Positions 55,046 to 62,951 of a stretch of DNA of 64,000 bases are shown here, in pieces. The notes beneath the pieces were generated by a model that did no database searches, was not told the origin of the DNA, and saw only the letters and a list, made by a program, of their open reading frames with translations. The position numbers and the translations under genes are program-made. Source of the DNA: JAFGKK01 sp964521085 (GTDB taxonomy: Bacteria; Chloroflexota; Anaerolineae; Anaerolineales; RBG-16-64-43); NCBI GenBank assembly GCA_964521085.1, contig CAZFPL010000015.1, forward strand, positions 1 to 64,000, in the 5' to 3' direction. Position 1 is the first letter of the stretch. Each line of letters opens with the position of its first letter.

Positions 55046-55092
55046 TGCAGTCTGTTCTTCAGATTCGGAAGCGACGGACTTGTGATGAGAGA

Positions 55093-58029
55093 TTATTTTC
55101 TCTTTCTCGGGGAGATTTTGGTTTTCGGGCGGGCGCGCTGCTTGACGGCGGGGTTCTCCGCGGTTCTATCAAGCAAGGTGCGCAGGAATCGTCCGGTGTA
55201 TGAGTCGCCTGCTTGCGCCACTTTCTCCGGCGTCCCCTCGGCAACGATCCGGCCGCCGGAGTCTCCGCCTTCCGGACCGAGATCGATCAAATAATCCGCC
55301 GCCATGAGGATGTCGGGATGGTGCTCGATCACGCAGACGGTATGGCCTTCCTCGACCAGCCGCTGGAGCACATCGATCAATCCGCTTACATCGGCGGCGT
55401 GCAGACCGACGGACGGCTCATCCAGAATGTAGAACGTATGCCCGGCTGACCTGCGGGAAAGCTCGCGCGCGAGTTTCACCCGCTGCGCCTCACCGCCGGA
55501 AAGCGTGGTGGCCGGCTGGCCGATGCGGATGTACCCGAGCCCGACGTCGTGCAGCGTGTCGAGCTTGCGGATGATGGCCGGGAACGCGGAAAAAAGCTCG
55601 CGCGCCTGATCGACCGTGGTTTCGAGAACGTCGGCGATCGTCCGGTCCTTGAATCGGACTTGGAGGGTTTCGCGGTTGAAGCGGGCGCCGCCGCACACCT
55701 CGCAGGGAACAAACACGTCCGGAAGGAATTGCATCGATATTTCCACCTGGCCCTGCCCCTGGCAGGCTTCGCACCGCCCTCCGCGCGCGTTGAAGGAGAA
55801 CCGGCCGGGGCGATACCCGCGGACTTTGGATTCCGGAAGGGAAGCATACAGCTCGCGGAGATCCGCATAGAAACCGACATAGGAAGCAGGATTGGACCTT
55901 GGAGTCCGGCCGATGGGCGTCGGATCGATCGAGATCACCTTGTCGATGCGCTCGCGTCCTTCCATACCCTCCCAGGGTCCTTCTCCCACCGTATCCCCCG
56001 CCAGCGCCTGCAATACCACATCGAACAGCAGCGATGATTTGCCGGATCCGGAGACTCCCGTAATGCACACCAGCATCCCAAGCGGAATGCGGGCCGTGAT
56101 GTGCTGCAGGTTGTTGGCGTGCGCGCCGCGGACGGTGAGAAAATATCCGTTTCCGCGCCGGCGCTCTTTCGGAGCCCGGTACCGGAACTCGCCCGCGAGT
56201 AATCGCCCGGTCAGCGACGTTCCTTCATCGCGGAGTTTCCGCGGGGTGCCTTCTGCGGTTAGATTCCCGCCCTGCGGTCCGGCACCCGGACCGAGTTCGA
56301 TGATCCAATCCGCAGTCCGGATGATTTCCTCGTCGTGTTCCACCACCAGGACCGTGTTATCCAGGTCACGCAGGCGCAGCAGGCTTGCCAGCAGGCGCTC
56401 GGTGTCGTGAGGGTGCAGACCAACGGACGGTTCGTCGAGCACGTAGAGGACGCCGCTCAAGCGCGACCCGATCTGCGTGGCCATGCGAACCCGCTGACCT
56501 TCGCCGCCCGAGAGAGTCGCCGCGGCCCGGGAAAGGGCGATATATCCCACGCCGACCTCTTCGAGATATTCCAAGCGGTGACTCACTTCCGCCAGGATCG
56601 GTTCGGTCACCGCGCGTAAAATCGCGCCGCCTGCTTCCTTCCGGTCGGCGGATCCTTCGCGTAAATCCTTGATCCATACCCGGAGATGGGAAACGGTTCC
56701 ATCGCAGACTTGAATGATGTTCTTATCCGCGATCGTCACGGCGAGCGATTCCTTGCGCAGCCGCGTCCCTTTGCATTCCTCGCACACCCGCTCGCTCATC
56801 AGGCTTTCCACCCGGCTGCGGAACGCTTCGCTTGTGCTTTCCTCATGCCGCCGCCGCAAATAGGGAATCACACCCTCATAAGGGGATTCGAAAAAGGAAC
56901 GCTTCCCCTCGCGCGAGGGAAATTCGACGCGGATTTTTTCATCCCCGGTGCCCTGGAGGACCGGCCGCAGCCGGTCCGGCGGGATCTGGCCGATGGGCGA
57001 GTCCGGATCGAAACCAAAATGTGCGGCGAGGGATTCGAGCCACAGCGATTGGGAACGCTGGCCCTCCTCGCGTTCGAAGCCGAGCAGGGATAGAACCGCC
57101 TCATCGAGGGGCTGGGAGGGATCGGGAAAGAGGCGGGCGGGATCGATTTCGAAACGCGAGCCCAGCCCCTGGCAGGTCGGGCAGGCGCCGTGCGGCGAGT
57201 TGAAAGAAAAAGAGTGCGGTTGAATATCCGGCAGGCTGATGCCGTCGATCGGGCAGGCGAAGCGTTCCGAAAAAAGAACGTCCGCCGGCGGCGAGGCGGA
57301 GAGGTTTTGGACGATGAGAAATCCGTCACCGGTGCGGAGGGCCGTCTCGACCGAATCAGTCAGGCGGGTGAGGAATTCCGGAGCGGGCGAATCGGGAATG
57401 ACCAGCCGGTCGACGACCGCCTCCAGGTCATGGGTGATGTGCGGATCGAGTGCGGGCTCGGCGTCGGTTTCGTAGACGCGGCCGTCGATGCGCATGCGGA
57501 CGAACCCCGCGCGGCGCATTTCCTCCATCGCGGCCTCGTGCGCGCCTTTTCGCGCGCGAACCACTGGCGCCAAAAGCGCCAGCCGGGTGCCGGCTGGAAA
57601 CGCGGCGACGGCGGCCGCGATTTCCTGCGCGGATTGTTTTTCCACCCGCCGCCCGCAGATGGGGCAGTGGGGAGTCCCGGCGCGCGCGAAAAGCAGCCGC
57701 AGATAATCATAGATTTCCGTGACTGTGCCGACCGTCGACCGCGGATTCTGGCTCAGTCCGCGCTGGTCGATCGCCACCGCCGGAGAAAGCCCGTCGATCA
57801 TGTCCACATCCGGGCGGCGCAGTTGGCCGAGAAATTGACGCGCATACGCCGAAAGGCTTTCCACATAACGGCGTTGGCCTTCGGCGAAAAGCGTGTCGAA
57901 GGCCAACGAGGATTTTCCCGAGCCGGATAGGCCGGTGACTACGACCAGTTTGTTTTTGGGGATCGCTACCGAGAGGTTCTTGAGGTTGTGCTCCCGCGCC
58001 CCCGAGATGCGGATGGAATCCCCGGTCAT
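55093..58029 (-). CDS. uvrA: Excinuclease ABC subunit A
   Basis: This is a 978-residue UvrA with two ABC-type ATPase units. Unit one has GLSGSGKSSLAFDT and unit two GVSGSGKSSLLFDV. Both have split signature motifs (LSGGEGQRVRMA and LSGGEAQRVKLA). Zinc modules include CPICGRRVE and the CEACQGQG/CEVCGGARFN pair. It recognises bulky DNA lesions and loads UvrB. A Lys/Arg-rich tail ends the protein. ATG 58029 overlaps the stop of the APS-reductase-like gene as ATGA, an unusual coupling. Confidence 0.97.
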   Translation of the reverse strand: MTGDSIRISGAREHNLKNLSVAIPKNKLVVVTGLSGSGKSSLAFDTLFAEGQRRYVESLSAYARQFLGQLRRPDVDMIDGLSPAVAIDQRGLSQNPRSTVGTVTEIYDYLRLLFARAGTPHCPICGRRVEKQSAQEIAAAVAAFPAGTRLALLAPVVRARKGAHEAAMEEMRRAGFVRMRIDGRVYETDAEPALDPHITHDLEAVVDRLVIPDSPAPEFLTRLTDSVETALRTGDGFLIVQNLSASPPADVLFSERFACPIDGISLPDIQPHSFSFNSPHGACPTCQGLGSRFEIDPARLFPDPSQPLDEAVLSLLGFEREEGQRSQSLWLESLAAHFGFDPDSPIGQIPPDRLRPVLQGTGDEKIRVEFPSREGKRSFFESPYEGVIPYLRRRHEESTSEAFRSRVESLMSERVCEECKGTRLRKESLAVTIADKNIIQVCDGTVSHLRVWIKDLREGSADRKEAGGAILRAVTEPILAEVSHRLEYLEEVGVGYIALSRAAATLSGGEGQRVRMATQIGSRLSGVLYVLDEPSVGLHPHDTERLLASLLRLRDLDNTVLVVEHDEEIIRTADWIIELGPGAGPQGGNLTAEGTPRKLRDEGTSLTGRLLAGEFRYRAPKERRRGNGYFLTVRGAHANNLQHITARIPLGMLVCITGVSGSGKSSLLFDVVLQALAGDTVGEGPWEGMEGRERIDKVISIDPTPIGRTPRSNPASYVGFYADLRELYASLPESKVRGYRPGRFSFNARGGRCEACQGQGQVEISMQFLPDVFVPCEVCGGARFNRETLQVRFKDRTIADVLETTVDQARELFSAFPAIIRKLDTLHDVGLGYIRIGQPATTLSGGEAQRVKLARELSRRSAGHTFYILDEPSVGLHAADVSGLIDVLQRLVEEGHTVCVIEHHPDILMAADYLIDLGPEGGDSGGRIVAEGTPEKVAQAGDSYTGRFLRTLLDRTAENPAVKQRARPKTKISPRKRK

Positions 58030-58778
58030 CGATCCGGTTCCCGTTTGGCCACGGGTGCGGCGGAGACTTCCCCGTACTGAGCCATCGTGGAGTTGATGTG
58101 GATCCCGCATTCGCCGCCCGCTTTGGTGGTTCCGGCCCACCGTCCGGCGCGTTCGAACCGCCCCCAGGTTCCGGCCAGCGTGCACGGCCGGCAACCCAGG
58201 CTGACATATCCTTTATCGTACAACGGATTGTATGGAACATTGTTGGACCGAATATACCGCCAGATATCTTCGGCGGTCCAGGCGGCAAGCGGATTCACCT
58301 TGACCAAGTCGTTCGCGACCTCCACCACGCGGATTCCCTTGCGGTGTTCGGTTTCGTTGCGCCTGAGCCCGGTGATCCATGCGTCGTAATTGCGCAGCGC
58401 GCGTGCCATCGGCTCCACCTTGCGGATTCCGCAACAGCGGCCCGGATCGGTGTGGTAGAGGTCGGCGCCGAGCGTTCGTTCCTGTTCTTCGACGCTGATC
58501 CGCGGAGCGAATTCGAGAAGGTGAAGCTTCCACTCTCGTTCCAGCTTTTGGATGAACTCGACCGTCTCGGGAAAATCGTATCCGGTGTTGAGGTATACGA
58601 CGTCAATGTCGGTACGGATGGTACGCATCATATGTAGCAGCACGATACTGTCTTTCCCAAAAGACGCGGCGAGGCAAATACAACGGTATTTCCTGCTTGC
58701 CCATTGCAGAATCTCCTGGGGGGTGGATTTTTCCAATTGATTGATTTCTTCGCTGCGAATATCGGTTTTATGCGCCAT
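58026..58778 (-). CDS. cysH: Adenylylsulfate/PAPS reductase (CysH, Fe-S type)
   Basis: The 250-residue protein has the PP-loop variant SFGKDSIVLLHMM, LNTGYDFPET, and four Cys in RCCGIRKVEP and GCRPC/ECGIH. Those four bind a [4Fe-4S] cluster, the mark of APS reductases rather than the shorter PAPS reductases. It reduces activated sulfate to sulfite with a thiol partner. ATG 58778 begins MAHKTDIRSEE; longer starts add non-conserved sequence. No sulfate-activation genes are adjacent. Confidence 0.9.
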   Translation of the reverse strand: MAHKTDIRSEEINQLEKSTPQEILQWASRKYRCICLAASFGKDSIVLLHMMRTIRTDIDVVYLNTGYDFPETVEFIQKLEREWKLHLLEFAPRISVEEQERTLGADLYHTDPGRCCGIRKVEPMARALRNYDAWITGLRRNETEHRKGIRVVEVANDLVKVNPLAAWTAEDIWRYIRSNNVPYNPLYDKGYVSLGCRPCTLAGTWGRFERAGRWAGTTKAGGECGIHINSTMAQYGEVSAAPVAKREPDR

Positions 58779-58924
58779 GTCTGCCTGAATAATCGGGATG
58801 TGGAATTGATCGTATAAAGCCTGCGGAAAAATATAACACGGTTTTGGATATAAAGTCTCTAAAAAAGGGCTTTTTTTATCAAATCGGACTTGTTTTCCCA
58901 GATTTTTTATTCCCTTGCCGGGTC

Positions 58925-58952
58925 TTGACAAATATGTATTGCATTATATAAT
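58925..58952 (+). promoter_or_regulatory. Promoter of the padR operon
   Basis: TTGACA (58925-58930), 16 bp, TATAAT (58947-58952): both hexamers match consensus. The start is expected near 58959, inside the operator described next. Confidence 0.85.
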
Positions 58953-58954
58953 AC

Positions 58955-58967
58955 TTAGCGAGGCTAA
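58955..58967 (+). promoter_or_regulatory. Palindromic operator of the PadR-family regulator
   Basis: TTAGC-GAG-GCTAA is a perfect 5-bp inverted repeat with a 3-bp centre. It covers the expected transcription start, two bases after the -10, where a bound repressor would block polymerase. Autorepression by PadR proteins is common. Confidence 0.7.
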
Positions 58968-58972
58968 ATAAT

Positions 58973-59323
58973 ATGGAAGACATAACAACTTTCGACAAGG
59001 AACTCAAGCGAGGCACGTTGGAGATGATCCTGCTGCGTCTGATCTCCGAACGACAAATGTATGGTTACGAACTTGCCTCCACATTGGAGAAACGCGGAGG
59101 CAGCCTCTTCCGGCTGAAGGAAGGGACGCTCTACCCGGTGCTCTACCGCATGGAAAAAGCCGGATACATCGAAGCGCGCTGGGAAACCTTGGAACGCGGT
59201 GTTCCCCGGAAGTATTACCGGCTCACCAAATCCGGCGGAAAATTTCTGGACGGCCGCATCGTGGAGTGGAAAGAATTTTCATCCGCCATAGAGCGGTTGA
59301 TGGAAAAGGAGAAACCCCAATGA
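58973..59323 (+). CDS. PadR-family transcriptional regulator
   Basis: The 116-residue protein is a PadR winged helix: LKRGTLEMILLRLISERQMYGYELASTL, cited as residues 11-38, then FRLKEGTLYPVLYRMEKAGYIEARW and RKYYRLTKSG, ending with a dimerisation helix. It belongs to the PadR-s1 subfamily, small repressors released by ligand or membrane stress. No ribosome site precedes the ATG. It is the first gene of an operon with the RDD protein, whose start overlaps its stop. Confidence 0.94.
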   Translation: MEDITTFDKELKRGTLEMILLRLISERQMYGYELASTLEKRGGSLFRLKEGTLYPVLYRMEKAGYIEARWETLERGVPRKYYRLTKSGGKFLDGRIVEWKEFSSAIERLMEKEKPQ

Positions 59324-59973
59324 CCCCCGTGACATCGAATATCGCTGATCAGTATGTCCAAAAAGTAATGGGATTGATCTGCGCGCCGGAGAAGGAACGG
59401 GCGCAGATCCAGGCCGATCTGCAATCGCATTTGCAGGAGGGCATGGCGGATGGCGAGGATATGAAAGAGCTGGTAGAGCGCATGGGTGATCCGCGCGAGG
59501 TGGCGGCGGAGTTTATGTCCGCTGTGCCGCTGGTCTACGCCGGATTCGGACGACGGTTGGCCGCATTCCTGGTGGACATGGTGGTCATCCTTTTGTTCGC
59601 GGGTTTGGCCGCCGTGCTGACCATTTCCCTGTCGAACGTGGTTCCCGAGCATCCGTCCGGACTGGTGGAAAACCTTGCCGGGGGAGCGTTGATCCTGTTG
59701 GTACTCATCAGCGCCAATGCCTGCATCGCTATGATTCTCGTTTACTTCCCGCTTCTGGAAGGGCGTTTCGGCCAGACGCTTGGAAAGCGGATGTTCGGCC
59801 TGCGCGTTCGTTCCGAAGATGGATTGCCGGCGAGTTACTGGCAAGCCTTCCTGCGCCGGCTGTCCTTCTACTTCGAAATCCTGCCCTTTGAAGCGCTGTT
59901 CATCCCATTCCATCCGAAACGCCAGCGCTGGTTTGACATCCTGGCCAAGACGGTCGTGGTGCGGAGCAAATAA
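59320..59973 (+). CDS. RDD-family membrane protein with N-terminal HAAS-like domain
   Basis: The 217-residue protein begins with an alpha-helical HAAS-type domain (about residues 1-65: KERAQIQADLQSHLQEGM, then LVERMGDPREVAAEFM). It continues as an RDD membrane domain (AGFGRRLAAFLVDMVVILL, helices, LGKRMFGLRVRSEDG). Such HAAS proteins are often encoded next to PadR regulators and are proposed as partners. ATG 59320 overlaps the padR stop (ATGA). The target transport or signal is unknown. Confidence 0.85.
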   Translation: MTPVTSNIADQYVQKVMGLICAPEKERAQIQADLQSHLQEGMADGEDMKELVERMGDPREVAAEFMSAVPLVYAGFGRRLAAFLVDMVVILLFAGLAAVLTISLSNVVPEHPSGLVENLAGGALILLVLISANACIAMILVYFPLLEGRFGQTLGKRMFGLRVRSEDGLPASYWQAFLRRLSFYFEILPFEALFIPFHPKRQRWFDILAKTVVVRSK

Positions 59974-59989
59974 CCAATCGGCGCAATTC

Positions 59990-60028
59990 CCCCATCCCTC
60001 CGGTGTCAAGTCAACGGGAGGGATGGGG
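59990..60028. repeat. 12-bp C/G palindrome after the RDD gene
   Basis: CCCCATCCCTCC (59990-60001) pairs with GGAGGGATGGGG (60017-60028). There is no T-run, so it is more like the other dispersed C/G palindromes than a terminator. Confidence 0.7.
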
Positions 60029-60114
60029 TGACATCCGGAGTGGCGCAATACGATGTGTGCGGAATTTCTTATCATCACGAATAAATGCAGATCGAAATTA
60101 CCAGCGGAGAAAAA

Positions 60115-61356
60115 ATGAATCAACCTGCCAATGCGATTTCCGAAAAAGAAGCGTCCGGCGTGGCAAAACCCAAACGGTTATTTCACCTTCGCGGATGCTT
60201 ATGGTTCCTTCTGGTCGGTTTTATTTCCATATGTATATTGACCGTTGGAGCATCGGCCTTGAGTAATTCCCTTCTCCCAGACCACTCCCCGGCGTTGGAC
60301 CGTCTGAGTGAATTGGATAAAGCGCGGTTGGCGGAGGCCCTGCATCTGCGGCACGAACTCGGGGATGGGCTTTGGCCGGGGTGGGGGAATGCGGACATCC
60401 CTATGATCCTTTACAACGAGAATTATGCATTCCTGACCGGTTTTAGCGATCCTCCCGACGGCTGGGTGAGAATCCCGGAATTTGAATCCCGCGGTGGACC
60501 GTGGGAGGCCGTCCCGGATGATTCTTTCGAAGGCAGGGCGTATTACCGGCAGCCGATCGCCTCTCCGGACGCGACGCCGGAAGCATTTGTCGTACGGATC
60601 GGAGACCGCTGGGTTTCCAATTTACTAACCGCGGATTGGATGGAAATCAGCTTGGGAAATGAATTCCGCGGAATGGTTCCCCCGATATTTCAGGGTATTC
60701 TTCCTTTCCGTTTGGCGGCCCGCACATTCCTTTCCGCCACGGGCGGCAAGGATTTGTATATCTGCCTTCTCCTGCATGAATCCTTTCACGCATACGAAAG
60801 CCTCTTTGATACGGATCGACTCCTCGCGGCAGAGTATGTGTATAACCTGAACCGGAACCGGTATCCCTATGACCGCCCGGCTTTTACCGCGGACTGGCAG
60901 GCGGAGTTGGATTTGCTCGCGGATGCGGTGCAGGCCAAAACGGACGCCGAGACGATGGAACTAGCCCGACAATTCCTGGAACGCAGAGAGAATCGCCGGA
61001 ATGCGGCGGAGTTGGATGCTTCTCTGATCAATTTGGAACGCCTGAAGGAATGGGAGGAGGGTCTGGCGAAATATACGGAATTGGCGATCTGGCGGTCGGC
61101 ATTTTTTAGTTCAAGTTATCTGCCGCTGCCCTCCATGGACGATGATCCCGGATTTTCACATTACACGAATTTCGAGCAAATCTGGCTCCAACAAATCCAA
61201 CAGATTCGAAGCATGGTAAAAGACGACGGGGACACCCGTTTCTACTACACCGGAATGGCGCAAGCGTTCCTCCTGGACCGACTGGCGCCGGGGTGGCGGT
61301 CGCGGATCCTGACAGAAGACGTGGCATTGGAAGATTTATTGAGAGAAGCGGTTTAA
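60115..61356 (+). CDS. Membrane-anchored HExxH metallopeptidase-like protein
   Basis: The 413-residue protein has a single helix (about 28-50) and a large outer domain. Near residue 222 the motif LLLHESFHAYE is a zinc-site HExxH, and WEEGLAKYTELA about 90 residues later offers the third ligand Glu of a gluzincin. I recognise no named family. A CGGAGA site precedes ATG 60115. The gene stands alone and ends at a terminator. Confidence 0.65.
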   Translation: MNQPANAISEKEASGVAKPKRLFHLRGCLWFLLVGFISICILTVGASALSNSLLPDHSPALDRLSELDKARLAEALHLRHELGDGLWPGWGNADIPMILYNENYAFLTGFSDPPDGWVRIPEFESRGGPWEAVPDDSFEGRAYYRQPIASPDATPEAFVVRIGDRWVSNLLTADWMEISLGNEFRGMVPPIFQGILPFRLAARTFLSATGGKDLYICLLLHESFHAYESLFDTDRLLAAEYVYNLNRNRYPYDRPAFTADWQAELDLLADAVQAKTDAETMELARQFLERRENRRNAAELDASLINLERLKEWEEGLAKYTELAIWRSAFFSSSYLPLPSMDDDPGFSHYTNFEQIWLQQIQQIRSMVKDDGDTRFYYTGMAQAFLLDRLAPGWRSRILTEDVALEDLLREAV

Positions 61357-61360
61357 CAGA

Positions 61361-61391
61361 CCGACGCGGTCTCCAAGACCGCGTCGGTTAT
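61361..61391 (+). terminator. Terminator between the HExxH gene and bactofilin
   Basis: CCGACGCGGTC and GACCGCGTCGG form an 11-bp perfect stem with a 5-nt loop (61361-61371 with 61377-61387), followed by TTATT. The A/T tail is weak, but the site is a convergent gap. Confidence 0.7.
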
Positions 61392-61394
61392 TAA

Positions 61395-61805
61395 TCATTT
61401 CTTTTCCGACTCGGGAGCCGCGGTTTGCGGTCCCTTCTCCTCCGGCATGTGGATTGTCCCTTTTAGAAAACCGCCTTCTTCGGTGGACAGGTTCGCCGTG
61501 GTGACGTCGCCGTAGACGCGGCCGGTTCGCAGCACCTGGACCTTGTCGGCGATCACGTTGGCTTGCAGCGTCCCTCCGGCCACAACCGAGGGGGCGCGGA
61601 TTTCTTCGGAGACCACCTTCCCCGCGTCACCCACAACCAGCGGGCCTTCAATATCGATTTTGCCCTCGAATACCCCCTCGATGCGGACTCCGCCCTTGCC
61701 GGTAAGGGTGCCCTTGATGGAAATTCCCGGTCCAAGCACGGTTTCTATCTTGCCGGATGTGCGGAGGACTTCGGGTAGGGGGGAAGCAACTTTTCTTTGG
61801 AACAT
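61395..61805 (-). CDS. Bactofilin (polymer-forming cytoskeletal protein)
   Basis: The 136-residue protein is a small beta-helix built from repeated G-rich turns: ISIKGTLTGKGGVRIEGVFEG, read as repeats, then LVVGDAGKVVSEEIRAPSVVAGG and VYGDVTTANLSTEEGGFLKG. A polar tail follows. Bactofilins assemble into filaments that shape the cell or position wall enzymes. ATG 61805 follows AGGAG; the longer frame upstream runs into a repeat. Confidence 0.9.
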   Translation of the reverse strand: MFQRKVASPLPEVLRTSGKIETVLGPGISIKGTLTGKGGVRIEGVFEGKIDIEGPLVVGDAGKVVSEEIRAPSVVAGGTLQANVIADKVQVLRTGRVYGDVTTANLSTEEGGFLKGTIHMPEEKGPQTAAPESEKK

Positions 61806-61839
61806 TGATACTCCTGTTTTTTTAAAGGTTGTATATTTT

Positions 61840-61930
61840 CCACGAAGCCCGCCCCGGCACGTACAGGCAATCCGGGGAGCACGAAGGGCACAAAGGTTAA
61901 AATTCTTTGTGCTCCTCATGTGCTTCGTGG
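61840..61930. repeat. CCACGAAG-type inverted repeat, copy 3
   Basis: CCACGAAG (61840-61847) mirrors CTTCGTGG (61923-61930). An inner GCACAAAG/CTTTGTGC hairpin is nested inside. Same family as the copies at 35.0 and 45.8 kb. Confidence 0.72.
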
Positions 61931-61934
61931 TTTC

Positions 61935-62951
61935 TTATGCGGGTTTTTCCCGGCGTAAATCGATCGCCGCAGGCAACCCCCCGGCGGAGCGGGCGGCCAG
62001 CACGGCCTTCACCACCGCGCGTGAAAACACCTCCGCCGCGCAAGCTCCGACCAGGCTGATGCTGGCTTTCCGATTGCCGGTGGAAAGCGCAAAGATGGTA
62101 TCCCCATCGAGCATGGTGTGCGCCGGGCGGATGGCGCGCGCCAAGCCGTCCTGCGCCATTTGTGCCATTTTATTCGCCTCTTCTTTGGTTAGAACGGTGT
62201 TGGTCGCCACCACCCCGATCACCGTGTTTCCCCCCTCCGCCAATCCGAGGATCAAGCTGCCGGTGCGGCTGCGCATCACGGAAAGTGTATCAGCGAAGCG
62301 TTCCTGCCCGCCGATTCGCAGCGGTCCTTTTGCGACCGGCCGCGCGCCGGCGAGGATGGCGCCGTTCTCGGGATCGATTACATCCCCGAACGCATTGACG
62401 GCGACGAGTGCGGCCACCAGGACGCCGGCTCCGCAATCCATGCTCGCGCTTCCGATCCCGCTTTTCACCGCCCCCGCCATGCCGAAAATTTTTCCAACCG
62501 TGCATCCGGTTCCCGCCCCGATGTTTCCCTCCGCGGGCGGCGCAGGAGACGCTTGCACACAGGCTTGATAGCCCATCTCGGCATCCGGTCGTACCTTGGA
62601 GGATCCGATGGCCAGGTCGAACAAGATCGCCGATGATACGATCGGCACCTTCATCGTGCCGGCCGGGAAGCCGATCTTCTTTTCCTCGAGGAATCGCATT
62701 GCGCCCGAAGCGGCGTCGAGCCCGAAGGCCGACCCGCCGGCAAGCATCACGGCGTGGATTTTCCGCACCAGATGCATCGGGCGCAGCAAATCCGTCTCGC
62801 GCGTTCCGGGCGCGCCGCCGCGCTGGTCCACTCCGGCGACGGCGCCCTTCGGGCAAAGTACGACGGTGCACCCGGTGAGGGCGGTTTCATCTTGTGCGTG
62901 CCCGACCAGAATGCCCGGAACATCCGTAATCGAGTCGTTGAGTTTACTCAT
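61935..62951 (-). CDS. P1-family (DmpA-type) aminopeptidase
   Basis: The 338-residue protein has the S58/DmpA layout: ITDVPGILVGHAQDE, GVDQRGGAPGTRETDLL, AGGSAFGLDAASG, GNIGAGTG and GVVATNTVLTKEEANKMAQ. The last motif is near the region of self-cleavage and the nucleophile. Members are self-processing aminopeptidases or amidases. Its ATG overlaps the coaBC stop as ATGA. Confidence 0.9.
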   Translation of the reverse strand: MSKLNDSITDVPGILVGHAQDETALTGCTVVLCPKGAVAGVDQRGGAPGTRETDLLRPMHLVRKIHAVMLAGGSAFGLDAASGAMRFLEEKKIGFPAGTMKVPIVSSAILFDLAIGSSKVRPDAEMGYQACVQASPAPPAEGNIGAGTGCTVGKIFGMAGAVKSGIGSASMDCGAGVLVAALVAVNAFGDVIDPENGAILAGARPVAKGPLRIGGQERFADTLSVMRSRTGSLILGLAEGGNTVIGVVATNTVLTKEEANKMAQMAQDGLARAIRPAHTMLDGDTIFALSTGNRKASISLVGACAAEVFSRAVVKAVLAARSAGGLPAAIDLRREKPA

